DNA from: Salinicola tamaricis
GTDB taxonomy: Bacteria > Pseudomonadota > Gammaproteobacteria > Pseudomonadales > Halomonadaceae
Length of the DNA stretch: 64,000 bases
Reading direction: 5' to 3'
Assembly (NCBI RefSeq): GCF_003006155.1
Contig: NZ_CP023559.1
Span: 2,728,001-2,792,000 of the forward strand
Shown here: one piece after another, positions 46,829-55,361 of the stretch
Layout of the letters: each line of letters begins with the position of its first letter
Position numbering within the stretch: the stretch's first letter is position 1
Notes under the pieces: model-generated
What the model was told of the DNA's origin: nothing
The model's input: the letters and a program-made list of their open reading frames with translations, nothing else
Database searches by the model: none
Made by a program: the position numbers and the translations under genes

Positions 46829-48274
46829 CTACAGCGGCAGCGCCGGGCCAGCGGACTGAGCCGGGCCTTCGGGCCTGGCCGGGCTTTCCGGCAGCGCCGT
46901 GTCTTCGGGGATCTCCGGGTCTTCGCGCAGGGCCAGCGGCTGCGACACCTCCTCGGCCATGGTGATACACCCACGACCGGCCTGCTTGGCCTGATAGAGC
47001 GCGGTATCCACCCGCTCGAGCAGCTTCTCCGAGGTGGCCTGGCGCGGCTCGGCGATCCCCGCGGAGAACGCCAGCTGCAGCTGGCGGGCGCTCAGCGGCT
47101 GCTGCGCCAAGCGTGTCAGGATTCGGTCCAGGGTGGCATGAGCGGAGAAGCGGTCGACCCCCGGCAGCAGCAGCAGGAACTCCTCCCCGCCCCAACGAAT
47201 CAACGTATCGCTCTGACGCAGCATGGCCCCGACCAGACTGGCGAACTCGCGCAGCACATCGTCGCCGACCGCATGGCCGTGCTCGTCGTTGACCGCCTTG
47301 AAGTGATCCAGATCGAGCATGGCCACGGCCAGCGGCTCGCTGTAGCGGCGGCTGCGCTGGAGCGCCTGCTCCAGCAGTTGCTGGCCGTAGCGCCGATTGT
47401 GCAGCCCGGTCATCTCGTCACGCGTGGCCAGATACTCCAGGCGGCGGTTGCGCGCCTGGAGTTCGCGCGTCTGGTCACGCTGGGCGGTCATGTCGACCAG
47501 GCAGGCGATACGCAGCGGCTGGCCATCGGCGTAGTGCACCACGCTGTCCTCGACCTGCATGGCGCAGAGTGAGCCATCGCGGCGCATGAGCTCGACGCTG
47601 CGTTGTCCGCCGCTGGTGAGCGACGTCTGATGATAGCGTTGACCCGACTCGCGCGAGGCGGGCGCGAGCAGCACCTGGAAGTGGCGCTCGAGCAGTTCGC
47701 AGGCGGCATAGCCGAAGAAGTTGCAGAGCGCAGGGTTGACCAGACACAGATAGCCTGCGGCATCGAGTACGCAGGCGCCGATCGGCAGACTGCCGATCCA
47801 CTGGCGCAGCGAGGCCGGCAGCGGCGGGGTACGCGTTCGGGGTTGTGCCGGCGTCGGCTCGATGGCGGTAATGCGGTCCAGGGCGAGCAGTACCTGGCGC
47901 TCGCCACCGGCGTCGACCCCACGGCAGCGCAGGCGCAAGGCGCGCAGCTCACCGCGATGATCGCGCAGATGGTAGCGCTGCCACCGCTGGGGTGCCGACG
48001 TGTCGCGGCGGCGCGCGGGGTGGGCGTCCGCGGTCAGCGGCTGGAGCTTGCCGTCGAGCCACTGCCAGGGGTCGGCGGCCGGCAGTTCGGTTTCGAGCGC
48101 CAGTTGGCGCCGGGCCAGCGCATTGGCCTCGGAGATCCATACCGCGTCGTCCTCGACACGGCAGACGAGTGCCGCGATGCCGAGCAGGTCGAGCCCCTCG
48201 AGCGTGGACTGGAGCCTCGGTTGGAGGGGCGTCTGGCGGGTATCGCTGTCGAGCGTTATCTGCAAAGCGTTCAT
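46829..48274 (-). CDS. Diguanylate cyclase with PAS sensor domain
   Basis: About 481 residues from MNALQITLDSD (48274). The N-terminal region is followed by a PAS-like segment (IGSLPIGACVLDAAGYLCLV and the following PAC part). The GGDEF-type domain starts near ATRDEMTGLHNRRYGQQLLE. The active motif RWGGEEFLLLLPG is intact (GGEEF form). A PP-rich C-terminal tail follows. It makes cyclic di-GMP. The EAL phosphodiesterase immediately upstream on the same strand degrades it. Confidence 0.9.
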   Translation of the reverse strand: MNALQITLDSDTRQTPLQPRLQSTLEGLDLLGIAALVCRVEDDAVWISEANALARRQLALETELPAADPWQWLDGKLQPLTADAHPARRRDTSAPQRWQRYHLRDHRGELRALRLRCRGVDAGGERQVLLALDRITAIEPTPAQPRTRTPPLPASLRQWIGSLPIGACVLDAAGYLCLVNPALCNFFGYAACELLERHFQVLLAPASRESGQRYHQTSLTSGGQRSVELMRRDGSLCAMQVEDSVVHYADGQPLRIACLVDMTAQRDQTRELQARNRRLEYLATRDEMTGLHNRRYGQQLLEQALQRSRRYSEPLAVAMLDLDHFKAVNDEHGHAVGDDVLREFASLVGAMLRQSDTLIRWGGEEFLLLLPGVDRFSAHATLDRILTRLAQQPLSARQLQLAFSAGIAEPRQATSEKLLERVDTALYQAKQAGRGCITMAEEVSQPLALREDPEIPEDTALPESPARPEGPAQSAGPALPL

Positions 48275-48314
48275 GGCGCGTGCCACCGGCTGCGAGGACA
48301 AGAGAGGCGGCCGC

Positions 48315-49091
48315 TCAATGCTGGCCGCGTACCAGCGCGAACTGGGCCGGCTGGCACTGCGGCAGACCTTCGGTTTCCGGGCGCGCATACCAGTAGCCCT
48401 GCTGGCGTACGATGCCGCGCCGGTAGAGCCAGCGCGCCTCCTCCAGGGTCTCCACGCCTTCCGCCACCAAGGCGATATCGAGCTTTTCCGCCAGGGTCAC
48501 GATCTGCCCGATCAGGATCTGCTGACGCGGTCTCCTGTCGACGCCATCCACCAGGCGACGGTCGATCTTGAGCAGATCGGGCACGATATCCACCAGCAGG
48601 TCGAGGTTGGCGTGGCCACTACCGAAATCATCCAGGGCGACGGTCATGCCCATCTCTCGGTAGGCGCTGACGATGTTCTGCAGATGGCGCCGATCCCTGA
48701 CCTTCTCGGTCTCGGTGATCTCGAAGCAGAGCCGATCCACCGGCCAGCCCAGCCGTTCGGCAGTGATCAGCGTGGCCTGGATGCAGGCCTCGGGTTCGTA
48801 GACGGCATTGGGCAGGAAGTTGATCGAGAGCAGGCCCTGGTGGCCGAGCCGGTGGGCCAGCTCCAGCGCCTTGACCCGGCACGCTTGATCGAAGCGGTAG
48901 AGGTTGTCGTCGTCGACCCGGCCGAGCACGCTGGCCGCGGAGCCGCCGTCGCTGCTGCGCACCAGTGCCTCGTAGCCGTAGATCTCGCCACCTTCGAGGT
49001 CGACCAGCGGCTGAAAGGCCATGGTGAAGTCGAACGGCAGCGGGGCATCGCAGCGCCGGCATACCGATTCGTGTCTCGCGCATCCCGGCAT
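48315..49091 (-). CDS. EAL-domain cyclic di-GMP phosphodiesterase
   Basis: 258 residues, almost all EAL domain. EALVR, the Asn motif NFLPNA, EITETE, DDFGSGHANLDLL, LKIDRRLV and AEGVETLEEARWL are all present, so catalytic residues appear intact. A short Cys-rich N-terminus (GCARHESVCRRCDAP) might bind metal or a redox signal. It ends 41 bases before the cyclase start, so the pair is one operon of opposing activities. Confidence 0.9.
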   Translation of the reverse strand: MPGCARHESVCRRCDAPLPFDFTMAFQPLVDLEGGEIYGYEALVRSSDGGSAASVLGRVDDDNLYRFDQACRVKALELAHRLGHQGLLSINFLPNAVYEPEACIQATLITAERLGWPVDRLCFEITETEKVRDRRHLQNIVSAYREMGMTVALDDFGSGHANLDLLVDIVPDLLKIDRRLVDGVDRRPRQQILIGQIVTLAEKLDIALVAEGVETLEEARWLYRRGIVRQQGYWYARPETEGLPQCQPAQFALVRGQH

Positions 49092-49337
49092 TGTGGTCCT
49101 CCCTGACGCGACAATCTGGGTAATCGAGGTGATGGCGCGGTTGGGCAGCGCGACGCCGTGCCCAGCTCACTCCATACACCCAGATTAGAAGAGATCGGCG
49201 CCGAGGAGTAGTCGGACATGGTCGCGATGTCTTCGCCGTGGCGACAAGGTACCCGTGCGGGACTGTCGTCTTGGGCAGGATGCGATGCAGACACCTAAAC
49301 TAGAACCCGGATTCAGCAACACGGTGCAGGGAGGCGA

Positions 49338-50030
49338 ATGCGCGCAACGACGCTGGGTTGGCTTGTGCTGATCGCGCTGGGTGTGGCGCTCGATAAGGGC
49401 GGCATCGAGGTGCCAAGGGCGTGGAATCCGTTCGCGCCGCTGGTGGTGGATGACCCGGTGACGCCGGTCACTCGGCTCAAGCTCGCGCGAGTCGAGCGCG
49501 ACCCCGAGGCATGTCGTGCAGCGCTGCGCACGGCTCCAGAGGTGCGTTTCACGCCGCTGGCGGACTACACCCCGGCGGCGGGCTGCCCGCTGACCGATGT
49601 GGTACGCCTCCAGGGCACCGGAGTGCGCTTCAGTTCCAGCTTCGTCGCCACCTGCCCGCTGGCCCTGGCGTGGACGATGTTCGAGCGTCACGAGCTTCAG
49701 CCGCTGGCCGAGCGCACTTTCGGCGAGCGCGTCGCCGCGGTGCGTCACTACGGATCGTTCGCCTGTCGCAACATCTATCATCGCGAGAACGCGCGGCGCA
49801 GCGAGCACGCCACGGCCTCGGCGCTGGATGTCGCAAGCTTCACACTGGCCAATGGCGAGCGCATCGATCTACTCGAGGATTGGAAGGGCGACGGGGTGCG
49901 GGCGGGTTTCTTGCGCCAGGTCCAGGCGGCGGCCTGTGGCTATTTCGGGACCGTGATCGGCCCCGATTACAACGCCGCGCACGCCAATCACTTTCATCTG
50001 GGGATGCGCGGGGTTGCCTTCTGCCGCTGA
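49338..50030 (+). CDS. Extensin-like family protein
   Basis: 230 residues with an N-terminal signal anchor (MRATTLGWLVLIALGVALDK). The C-terminal half has the family pattern SEHATASALDVASF and NAAHANHFHLGMRG plus Cys residues likely paired in disulfides. Relatives are periplasmic or outer-envelope proteins with an M15-peptidase-like fold. Convergent with the small lipoprotein gene, 25 bases apart. Confidence 0.8.
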   Translation: MRATTLGWLVLIALGVALDKGGIEVPRAWNPFAPLVVDDPVTPVTRLKLARVERDPEACRAALRTAPEVRFTPLADYTPAAGCPLTDVVRLQGTGVRFSSSFVATCPLALAWTMFERHELQPLAERTFGERVAAVRHYGSFACRNIYHRENARRSEHATASALDVASFTLANGERIDLLEDWKGDGVRAGFLRQVQAAACGYFGTVIGPDYNAAHANHFHLGMRGVAFCR

Positions 50031-50055
50031 CGGCAGATAGCGGTTTGCGACGCGC

Positions 50056-50283
50056 TCAATTGCCGAGGTTGATGTCGTTCGAGTCGGTCGCTGCGCCGGT
50101 GGCCGCACCCACGCCACCGCCGATCACGGCACCGTCGGAGACATCGCCGCCGGTGGCCGCGGCGGCGCCGGCGCCCACCGCGGCACCCACGCCGGCACCG
50201 CTGACCGCGCGTTCACCGGTAGTGGTGCCGCAAGCGCTGAGCAGCAGAGCGGTGGCCATCATGAAGGGAATCGTACGTAGCAT
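50056..50283 (-). CDS. Small glycine-zipper lipoprotein
   Basis: About 75 residues from MLRTIPFMMATALL (50283). Lipobox LLSAC. The mature part is dominated by a Gly/Ala zipper (GAGVGAAVGAGAAAATGG), which often packs within membranes. An ATG two codons upstream is the alternative start. Probably an outer-membrane lipoprotein of stress type. Confidence 0.75.
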   Translation of the reverse strand: MLRTIPFMMATALLLSACGTTTGERAVSGAGVGAAVGAGAAAATGGDVSDGAVIGGGVGAATGAATDSNDINLGN

Positions 50284-50411
50284 GATCAATCTCCTGAGTC
50301 GACATCGGGTTCCTTGGCGCCAAAGGCCATGGCTTCAGCATAGCCCGGGTGATCACAGGCGCCAGCGCCCCCTGGGATGTGCGATGCCGATGAGGGAGAG
50401 CCACGGAGCGC

Positions 50412-51515
50412 TCAGGGCCGGGGTTGCTGCTGGGTGATGCAGTGAATGTTGCCGCCGCCGAGCAGAATCTCGCGTGCCGGCACGCCGATCACCCGGCGCC
50501 CCGGGAAGAGCCCTTCCAGTATCTCGCGCACGCTGGCGTCGTGGGCGGGGTCGAGCAGTGGCATCGCCACCACGCTGGTGCCGATATAGAAGTTGACGTA
50601 GGAGGCTGCCATGCGGTCTCCCGGGCGCCGCGGGCGCGAGCTCGACAGGCGGTCGACGCCGCTGGCTTCCTCTTCGCCCAGATAGAGTGGGCCCGGCTGC
50701 GGCAGCTTGTGGACCACGAAGCGGCGGCCGCGGGCGTCGGTGGCGTGTTCCAGAATCTCCAGCGCCTGCCGCGAAATGGCGTACTGCGGGTCGCTCTCGT
50801 CGTCGGTCCAGGTCAGCGCCACCACCCCGGGGGCGATGAAGCAGCAGAGGTTGTCGACGTGGGCCGTCGGTCTCGTCCCGTGATAGCAGCCCGCCGGCAG
50901 CCAGATCACCTTGTCGATGCCCAGGTAGTCGGCCAGTAGCTGGGTCTGCGCCTCGCGGCCGAGCTCCGGGTTGCGATTGGGGTTGAGCAGGCACTCTTCG
51001 GTGGTGATCAACGTGCCCTCGCCATCCACGTGGATGGCGCCGCCCTCGAGCACCATCGGCGCAGCGAAGCAGGGAATCCCCAGCATCTCGGCGATCTTGC
51101 GCCGAATGCGGCGATCCTTGTCCCAGGGGAAGTAGAGACCGCCCTTGAGGCCGCCCCAGGCATTGAAGTCCCAGTCGACGACGGCGATACGACCGTCCGG
51201 ATGGGTGACGAAGGTCGGGCCGACGTCGCGCATCCAGGCATCGTTGCTGGAGAGCTCGACCACCCGAACGTGCGCCGGCAATTGGTGGCGGGCGTTCTCG
51301 TACTGCTCGTCATTGACCCCGACGATCACGGTCTCGCTCTCGGCGATGGCACAGGCGACGTCGACGAAGGCGCGCTGCGCCGGCTTGGCCCCCAGGCGCC
51401 AGTTGTCCGGACGCTGTGGCCACAGCATCCAGCAGGCGTCGTGGGGGGCGAACTCCGCCGGCATGCGAAAGCCCAGTTGGGCGGGCGTCTGAGAGGGGGA
51501 AGCGAGATCTGTCAT
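50412..51515 (-). CDS. aguA: Agmatine deiminase, local compensating slips
   Basis: 367 residues. Hydrolyses agmatine to N-carbamoylputrescine and ammonia for putrescine formation. DAWMRDVGPTFVTHPDG, VLEGGAIHVDGEGTLITTEE and the catalytic Cys segment GGGNIHCITQQQP are intact. At 50850-50885 the family motif DETDGHVDN appears only if one base is lost and another gained; as written it reads GTRPTAHVDN. His-x-Asp is kept, so the true protein is probably normal. No aguB lies nearby in the window. Confidence 0.9.
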   Translation of the reverse strand: MTDLASPSQTPAQLGFRMPAEFAPHDACWMLWPQRPDNWRLGAKPAQRAFVDVACAIAESETVIVGVNDEQYENARHQLPAHVRVVELSSNDAWMRDVGPTFVTHPDGRIAVVDWDFNAWGGLKGGLYFPWDKDRRIRRKIAEMLGIPCFAAPMVLEGGAIHVDGEGTLITTEECLLNPNRNPELGREAQTQLLADYLGIDKVIWLPAGCYHGTRPTAHVDNLCCFIAPGVVALTWTDDESDPQYAISRQALEILEHATDARGRRFVVHKLPQPGPLYLGEEEASGVDRLSSSRPRRPGDRMAASYVNFYIGTSVVAMPLLDPAHDASVREILEGLFPGRRVIGVPAREILLGGGNIHCITQQQPRP

Positions 51516-51977
51516 GACAAACGCCTGCGGGAACCTTAGGGTTATCGGTGAACGGGAATGGGTGCGTCGTGAGTACAGAAAGGGTGCGTCGTGATGACGA
51601 CTGTAGCACCCCCGCGGTGCGCTTGCGCAGTGGGTCGCGGATGCCCTCGCTGCACCCCAGGCCAGCGGGAGATCCCCCCGGAGAGACAGGAGAGCGTCAT
51701 GCGCTTCAGCGACAATCGCGGCGAGCCCATCGAAGGGTTCTCACGGCGAACAGAAGGGCGCGATGGTGCGCTCGCTTATCGGCCTGGCCAATGATCTGGG
51801 CTTCCACACCGTGGCCGATGGCTTGGAGACAGAGTAAGAAATCGTGGCGCAGAAGCGCCTGCACTACCGCTCGCGTGCATCCCATCGCCACGCCGCCACT
51901 GCCAGGTCCGAAAACGGCGAGTAGCGAGGTGGTCCATCGCCGATCATCCATGTTCCTTCGAGACAATGGAGACATGG
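51516..51977. other. Spacer with an EAL remnant
   Basis: It carries the remnant at 51700-51838 and the ribosome-binding region of the SDR at its right end. No other gene was seen. Confidence 0.4.
51700..51838 (+). pseudogene. Fragment of an EAL-domain phosphodiesterase
   Basis: One frame reads GAMVRSLIGLANDLGFHTVA followed by DGLETE and a stop at about 51836. This matches the C-terminal AEGVET-type region of EAL domains (here ADGLET). Beyond it EIVAQKRLH could continue the family. The rest of the domain is absent and the frame is broken, so it is a decayed copy, perhaps of an older duplication of the PDE at 48315. Confidence 0.5.
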
Positions 51978-52742
51978 ATGCAACGTTTACAAGGCAAGAT
52001 CGCGCTCATCACTGGCGCCAGTTCCGGGATCGGTCAGGCCGCGGCGCGGCTGTTCGCGAGCGAGGGCGCCTGCGTGGTGCTGGCGGCACGGCGCGGTGCG
52101 GCGCTGAAGGCCGTCGCCGCACAGATTGTCGATGCTGGCGGTCAGGCTGCTTGGTTGGCCGGCGACGTGCGCGAGGAACCCTATGCGCAGGCGCTGGTGG
52201 CGCTGGCGATCGAGCGTTTCGGGGGGCTGGATATCGCGTTCAACAACGCCGGCACGCTCGGGACGTTGATGCCAACCCCTCAACTGGATACTCAGGCGTG
52301 GCACGAGACGCTCGACACCAACCTCAGTGCGGCCTTCCTCGGTGCCAAGCATCAGATTCCGGCGATGCTGGCACGCGGTGGCGGTTCGCTGATTTTTACC
52401 TCCACCTTCGTCGGCTACACTGTCGGCTTCCCCGGCACCGCCGCCTACGCCGCCAGCAAGTCCGGCCTGATCGGTCTGACCCAGGCGCTGGCGGCGGAGT
52501 TCGGCCCGCAAGCCATTCGCGTCAATGCGCTATTGCCCGGCGGCACGCAGACGCCGATGGCGGAGGCGATGAACGATACGCCGGAGGCGCTGGCGCAAGT
52601 CGCGCAGATGCACGCGCTCAAGCGTCTGGCGCAACCGGAAGAACTCGCGCGCGCGGCGCTGTTCCTGGCTTCGGAGGATGCCGCGTTCATGACCGGCAGC
52701 GCGATGCTGGTCGATGGCGGCATGTCGATCAACCGCAGTTGA
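51978..52742 (+). CDS. SDR-family oxidoreductase
   Basis: 254 residues from MQRLQGKIALI (51978, GGAG upstream); ATG 51966 is an alternative. TGASSGIG, NNAGTLG, catalytic TAAYAASKSGLIGL and the C-terminal FMTGSAMLVDGGMSINRS are intact. NAD(P)-dependent, substrate unknown. It stands alone between the EAL remnant and an aspartic protease. Confidence 0.88.
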   Translation: MQRLQGKIALITGASSGIGQAAARLFASEGACVVLAARRGAALKAVAAQIVDAGGQAAWLAGDVREEPYAQALVALAIERFGGLDIAFNNAGTLGTLMPTPQLDTQAWHETLDTNLSAAFLGAKHQIPAMLARGGGSLIFTSTFVGYTVGFPGTAAYAASKSGLIGLTQALAAEFGPQAIRVNALLPGGTQTPMAEAMNDTPEALAQVAQMHALKRLAQPEELARAALFLASEDAAFMTGSAMLVDGGMSINRS

Positions 52743-52865
52743 ATCGTGTCCGCGCAGCGATGCGCGGACACGTGCTGGCCGAGGCCTGCGTGACCCACAC
52801 CGATACCCTCGATCCTGCGCTTAGCGCCGTGGCGAACCCGATGAAGTCGCATGGGGGGCGAGCCG

Positions 52866-53387
52866 ATGGCTGATGCACAACGCACTACCCGGCGTCTCGG
52901 CCTCGGCATGATGCTGTTGTGCTGGGTGGTGATGATGGCGTTGGCGGTGTGGTGGTTTCGCGGCGTCGAAAGCCGCCGCGCCAATCCCAATCTCGAGCTC
53001 TCCCGCCACGCCGCACCCGGCGCGCCGGTCACCCTGGCGCGCAACGCCGCTGGCCACTTCGTCGCCCCGGGCGAGATCGATGGCCAGCCGGTCACCTTTC
53101 TGCTCGATACCGGCGCTACCTATGTTTCGCTGTCGCGCGGGCTGGCCGAACGCCTGGGTCTGCAACCCGGCCCTGCAGCTACTTTCACCACCGCCAACGG
53201 GCGCGTCGAAGGGCGCCTCACCACCCTCGACAGCGTGCGTCTAGGCGGTCTTTCGGCGCGTCGGGTGGCAGGGTCGATCCATGCCGGTATCGGCGATGAC
53301 ATGGTGCTGCTCGGCATGAGCTTTCTCGGCCGCTTCGATATCCAGATTCGTGCCGACCATCTGACCCTGAGCCCGCGCAGTCCCTGA
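52866..53387 (+). CDS. Retropepsin-like aspartic protease, membrane-anchored
   Basis: 173 residues from MADAQRTTRR; ATG 52851 adds five residues. One N-terminal helix (GLGMMLLCWVVMMALAVWW) anchors the protein, and the body contains the single LLDTGAT active-site motif, then LGMSFLGRFDIQI. This is the TIGR02281-type clan AA family, which acts as a dimer in the periplasm. Substrate unknown. Confidence 0.85.
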   Translation: MADAQRTTRRLGLGMMLLCWVVMMALAVWWFRGVESRRANPNLELSRHAAPGAPVTLARNAAGHFVAPGEIDGQPVTFLLDTGATYVSLSRGLAERLGLQPGPAATFTTANGRVEGRLTTLDSVRLGGLSARRVAGSIHAGIGDDMVLLGMSFLGRFDIQIRADHLTLSPRSP

Positions 53388-53511
53388 ATCGCCTTTCTCG
53401 ACCAAGCTGCCGCTCAGCCGCTCGATCAGGTTGTCGTCCGGCGTCTCGATCAGGCTGTCGCCCAGTGGCGACAACGCTTGCGTAATCTCTGCGCGATTGG
53501 CGTTTACAATC

Positions 53512-53525
53512 TAACTCGCGAGTTA
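53512..53525. promoter_or_regulatory. Perfect 14-bp palindrome
   Basis: TAACTCGCGAGTTA, upstream of the lipoprotein gene at 53649. The half CGAGTTA also occurs at 54351-54357, before the RstA-like gene (CTAAC-N3-GTTAG dyad), which suggests a shared regulator. Confidence 0.45.
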
Positions 53526-53648
53526 CCCAAGATGACACTGCCGGACGGAGCGATAGTGCGGCGTGACGTAAGATAAGCGTCTATCGTGGTTTACCTCGGT
53601 GATGAAGGTCCGGTCACCAACGCGCGCGTTACATTCAAGGAGTCGAAG

Positions 53649-54188
53649 ATGGCGCTGACACAGTGGCGGCCCTGGCTGTTGCCCCTTTTGATCATGCTGG
53701 GGCTGACGGGGTGCGAGAGCCTTTCCACCGGCAGCTTCAAGATGCCCGATATCTTTGGCGGCCAGTCCCGCGACGATAACGTGGTCAAGCGTCAGATCGC
53801 GTTTCCGGCCGAGGAGTATGCCAAGCTCGAGAAACACGGCACCGCCGCGGTACAGGGGCGGCTCAGCTACACCCTGCCGGGCGGTCAGACGATCGTCGGT
53901 GCCAACGAGACGATCTCGGTGGCGCCAGCGACGCGCTATGCCGCCGAGGCCGCGGATGTCGCGCTGTCCGGCCGCCGGATCGAGCCGGCCGATCCGCGAG
54001 CGCGTGATTACACCCATTACGCCAAGACCGATGCCGACGGCTACTTCTTGGTGCGCGGCATTCCCGCCGGGGTGTTTTATGTGGCCGGCAGCGTGCTGCT
54101 GCCCGGCGGTGAGTCGCGTAGCCCGATCATCATCAAGCAGGTAACGCTGCGCGCTGGCAAGACCCGTAAGGTCGAGCTGAGCCGCTGA
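53649..54188 (+). CDS. Lipoprotein with carboxypeptidase-regulatory-like domain
   Basis: About 179 residues from MALTQWRPWL (53649). Lipobox LTGC. The mature part has a beta-sandwich-like segment ending YFLVRGIPAGVFYVAGSVLL. No enzymatic motif. Upstream lies the palindrome at 53512-53525. Function unknown, probably envelope-related and perhaps controlled by the next two-component system. Confidence 0.75.
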   Translation: MALTQWRPWLLPLLIMLGLTGCESLSTGSFKMPDIFGGQSRDDNVVKRQIAFPAEEYAKLEKHGTAAVQGRLSYTLPGGQTIVGANETISVAPATRYAAEAADVALSGRRIEPADPRARDYTHYAKTDADGYFLVRGIPAGVFYVAGSVLLPGGESRSPIIIKQVTLRAGKTRKVELSR

Positions 54189-54569
54189 TCGCGGCGCAAT
54201 GGCGTGACCGAGCAGGGGCATGAGCGCGTGATTGAAACGGACTTTTCCTAAGTCTAATGAATCAAAGGATTGCTCGTTATCTCAACCGATTGGGCTGAAG
54301 TCTCTCTCGGGAAAGTGCGCGGGATAGTGACTAACGCCGAATTATCTAACCGAGTTAGTAGGTTACAGAGGCGTCTTATGAGGTATCATGAATACTCGGA
54401 TACCACCCGTGGCGAGTGAGCTTGGCGCCTCGCAGCATGTCTAAAGATTTCGTTGCGTTATAGGCCACCTTGGTTCACCGTTCACTATCAATCGGTCGAT
54501 GCCTTAGCGCGTCACACAATAAACGAATCAGTGGTATGCAGGGCCGGGTTTCGAGGCCAACTCATAGGG
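54189..54569. promoter_or_regulatory. Leader region of the RstA-like gene
   Basis: 381 bases, relatively AT-rich at 54240-54420. It contains CTAAC-N3-GTTAG (54346-54358) and GTTACA (54362-54367). The latter matches one half of the E. coli RstA box (TACATNTNGTTACA), so autoregulation is possible. No gene supported. Confidence 0.35.
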
Positions 54570-55289
54570 ATGGAAGACAGCTTGGACAGCACTGCACATC
54601 AAGATCGCGTTCTGATCATCGAAGATGACGAACGGCTGGCGCATCTGACGCGCGAATATCTGGAAGCCAACGGTTTCCAGGTTGGACTGGAGCACGATGG
54701 CACCCATGGTGTGGAGCGCATCATCGAGGAGCAACCGGACATGGTCATCCTCGATTTGATGCTGCCCGGCGAAGATGGGCTCTCCATCTGCCGTCGGGCG
54801 CGGCCGCACTACGCCGGCCCCATTTTGATGCTGACCGCACGCACTGACGACATGGATCAGGTGCTGGGGCTGGAAATGGGCGCCGACGACTACGTGCCCA
54901 AGCCCGTACAGCCGCGGGTACTATTGGCCCGCATGCGGGCGCTGATGCGTCGCGCCGACAGCCTGGTGTCGTCGAGCGGTGCCACGCGTCTGACCTTCGA
55001 CAATCTGGTGATCGACAGCGCCACCCGCGAAGCCTGGCTCGAGGAGCAGCGTATCGACCTCACCAGTGCCGAGTTCGATCTGCTCTGGCTGCTGGCCGAC
55101 AACGCTGGGCGTGTACTCACCCGCGAGGAGATCTTCTCACAGCTGCGCGGGATCAAGTACGACGGTCAGGACCGCTCGATCGACGTGCGCGTATCGCGCA
55201 TTCGGCCCAAGATCGGCGACGACCCCAATCATCCCCACCGCATCAAGACGGTGCGCAGCAAAGGCTACCTGTTCGTCAGGGATAGCTGA
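54570..55289 (+). CDS. rstA: OmpR-family response regulator, RstA-like
   Basis: 239 residues from MEDSLDSTAHQDRVLIIEDD. Receiver Asp in MVILDLMLPGEDG and Lys in VPKPVQPRVLL. The C-terminal winged helix with SIDVRVSRIRPKIGDDPNHP and RIKTVRSKGYLFV is typical of RstA. An upstream in-frame ATG at 54453 is unlikely because it lacks conservation. Followed by its histidine kinase after 72 bases. Confidence 0.82.
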   Translation: MEDSLDSTAHQDRVLIIEDDERLAHLTREYLEANGFQVGLEHDGTHGVERIIEEQPDMVILDLMLPGEDGLSICRRARPHYAGPILMLTARTDDMDQVLGLEMGADDYVPKPVQPRVLLARMRALMRRADSLVSSSGATRLTFDNLVIDSATREAWLEEQRIDLTSAEFDLLWLLADNAGRVLTREEIFSQLRGIKYDGQDRSIDVRVSRIRPKIGDDPNHPHRIKTVRSKGYLFVRDS

Positions 55290-55361
55290 GTCGCGACGGT
55301 GGCCGCGCTGGCGGCCACCGTCGTTTGCCGACACACCCCCTCATTCCCCGCGAGAGCAGCG

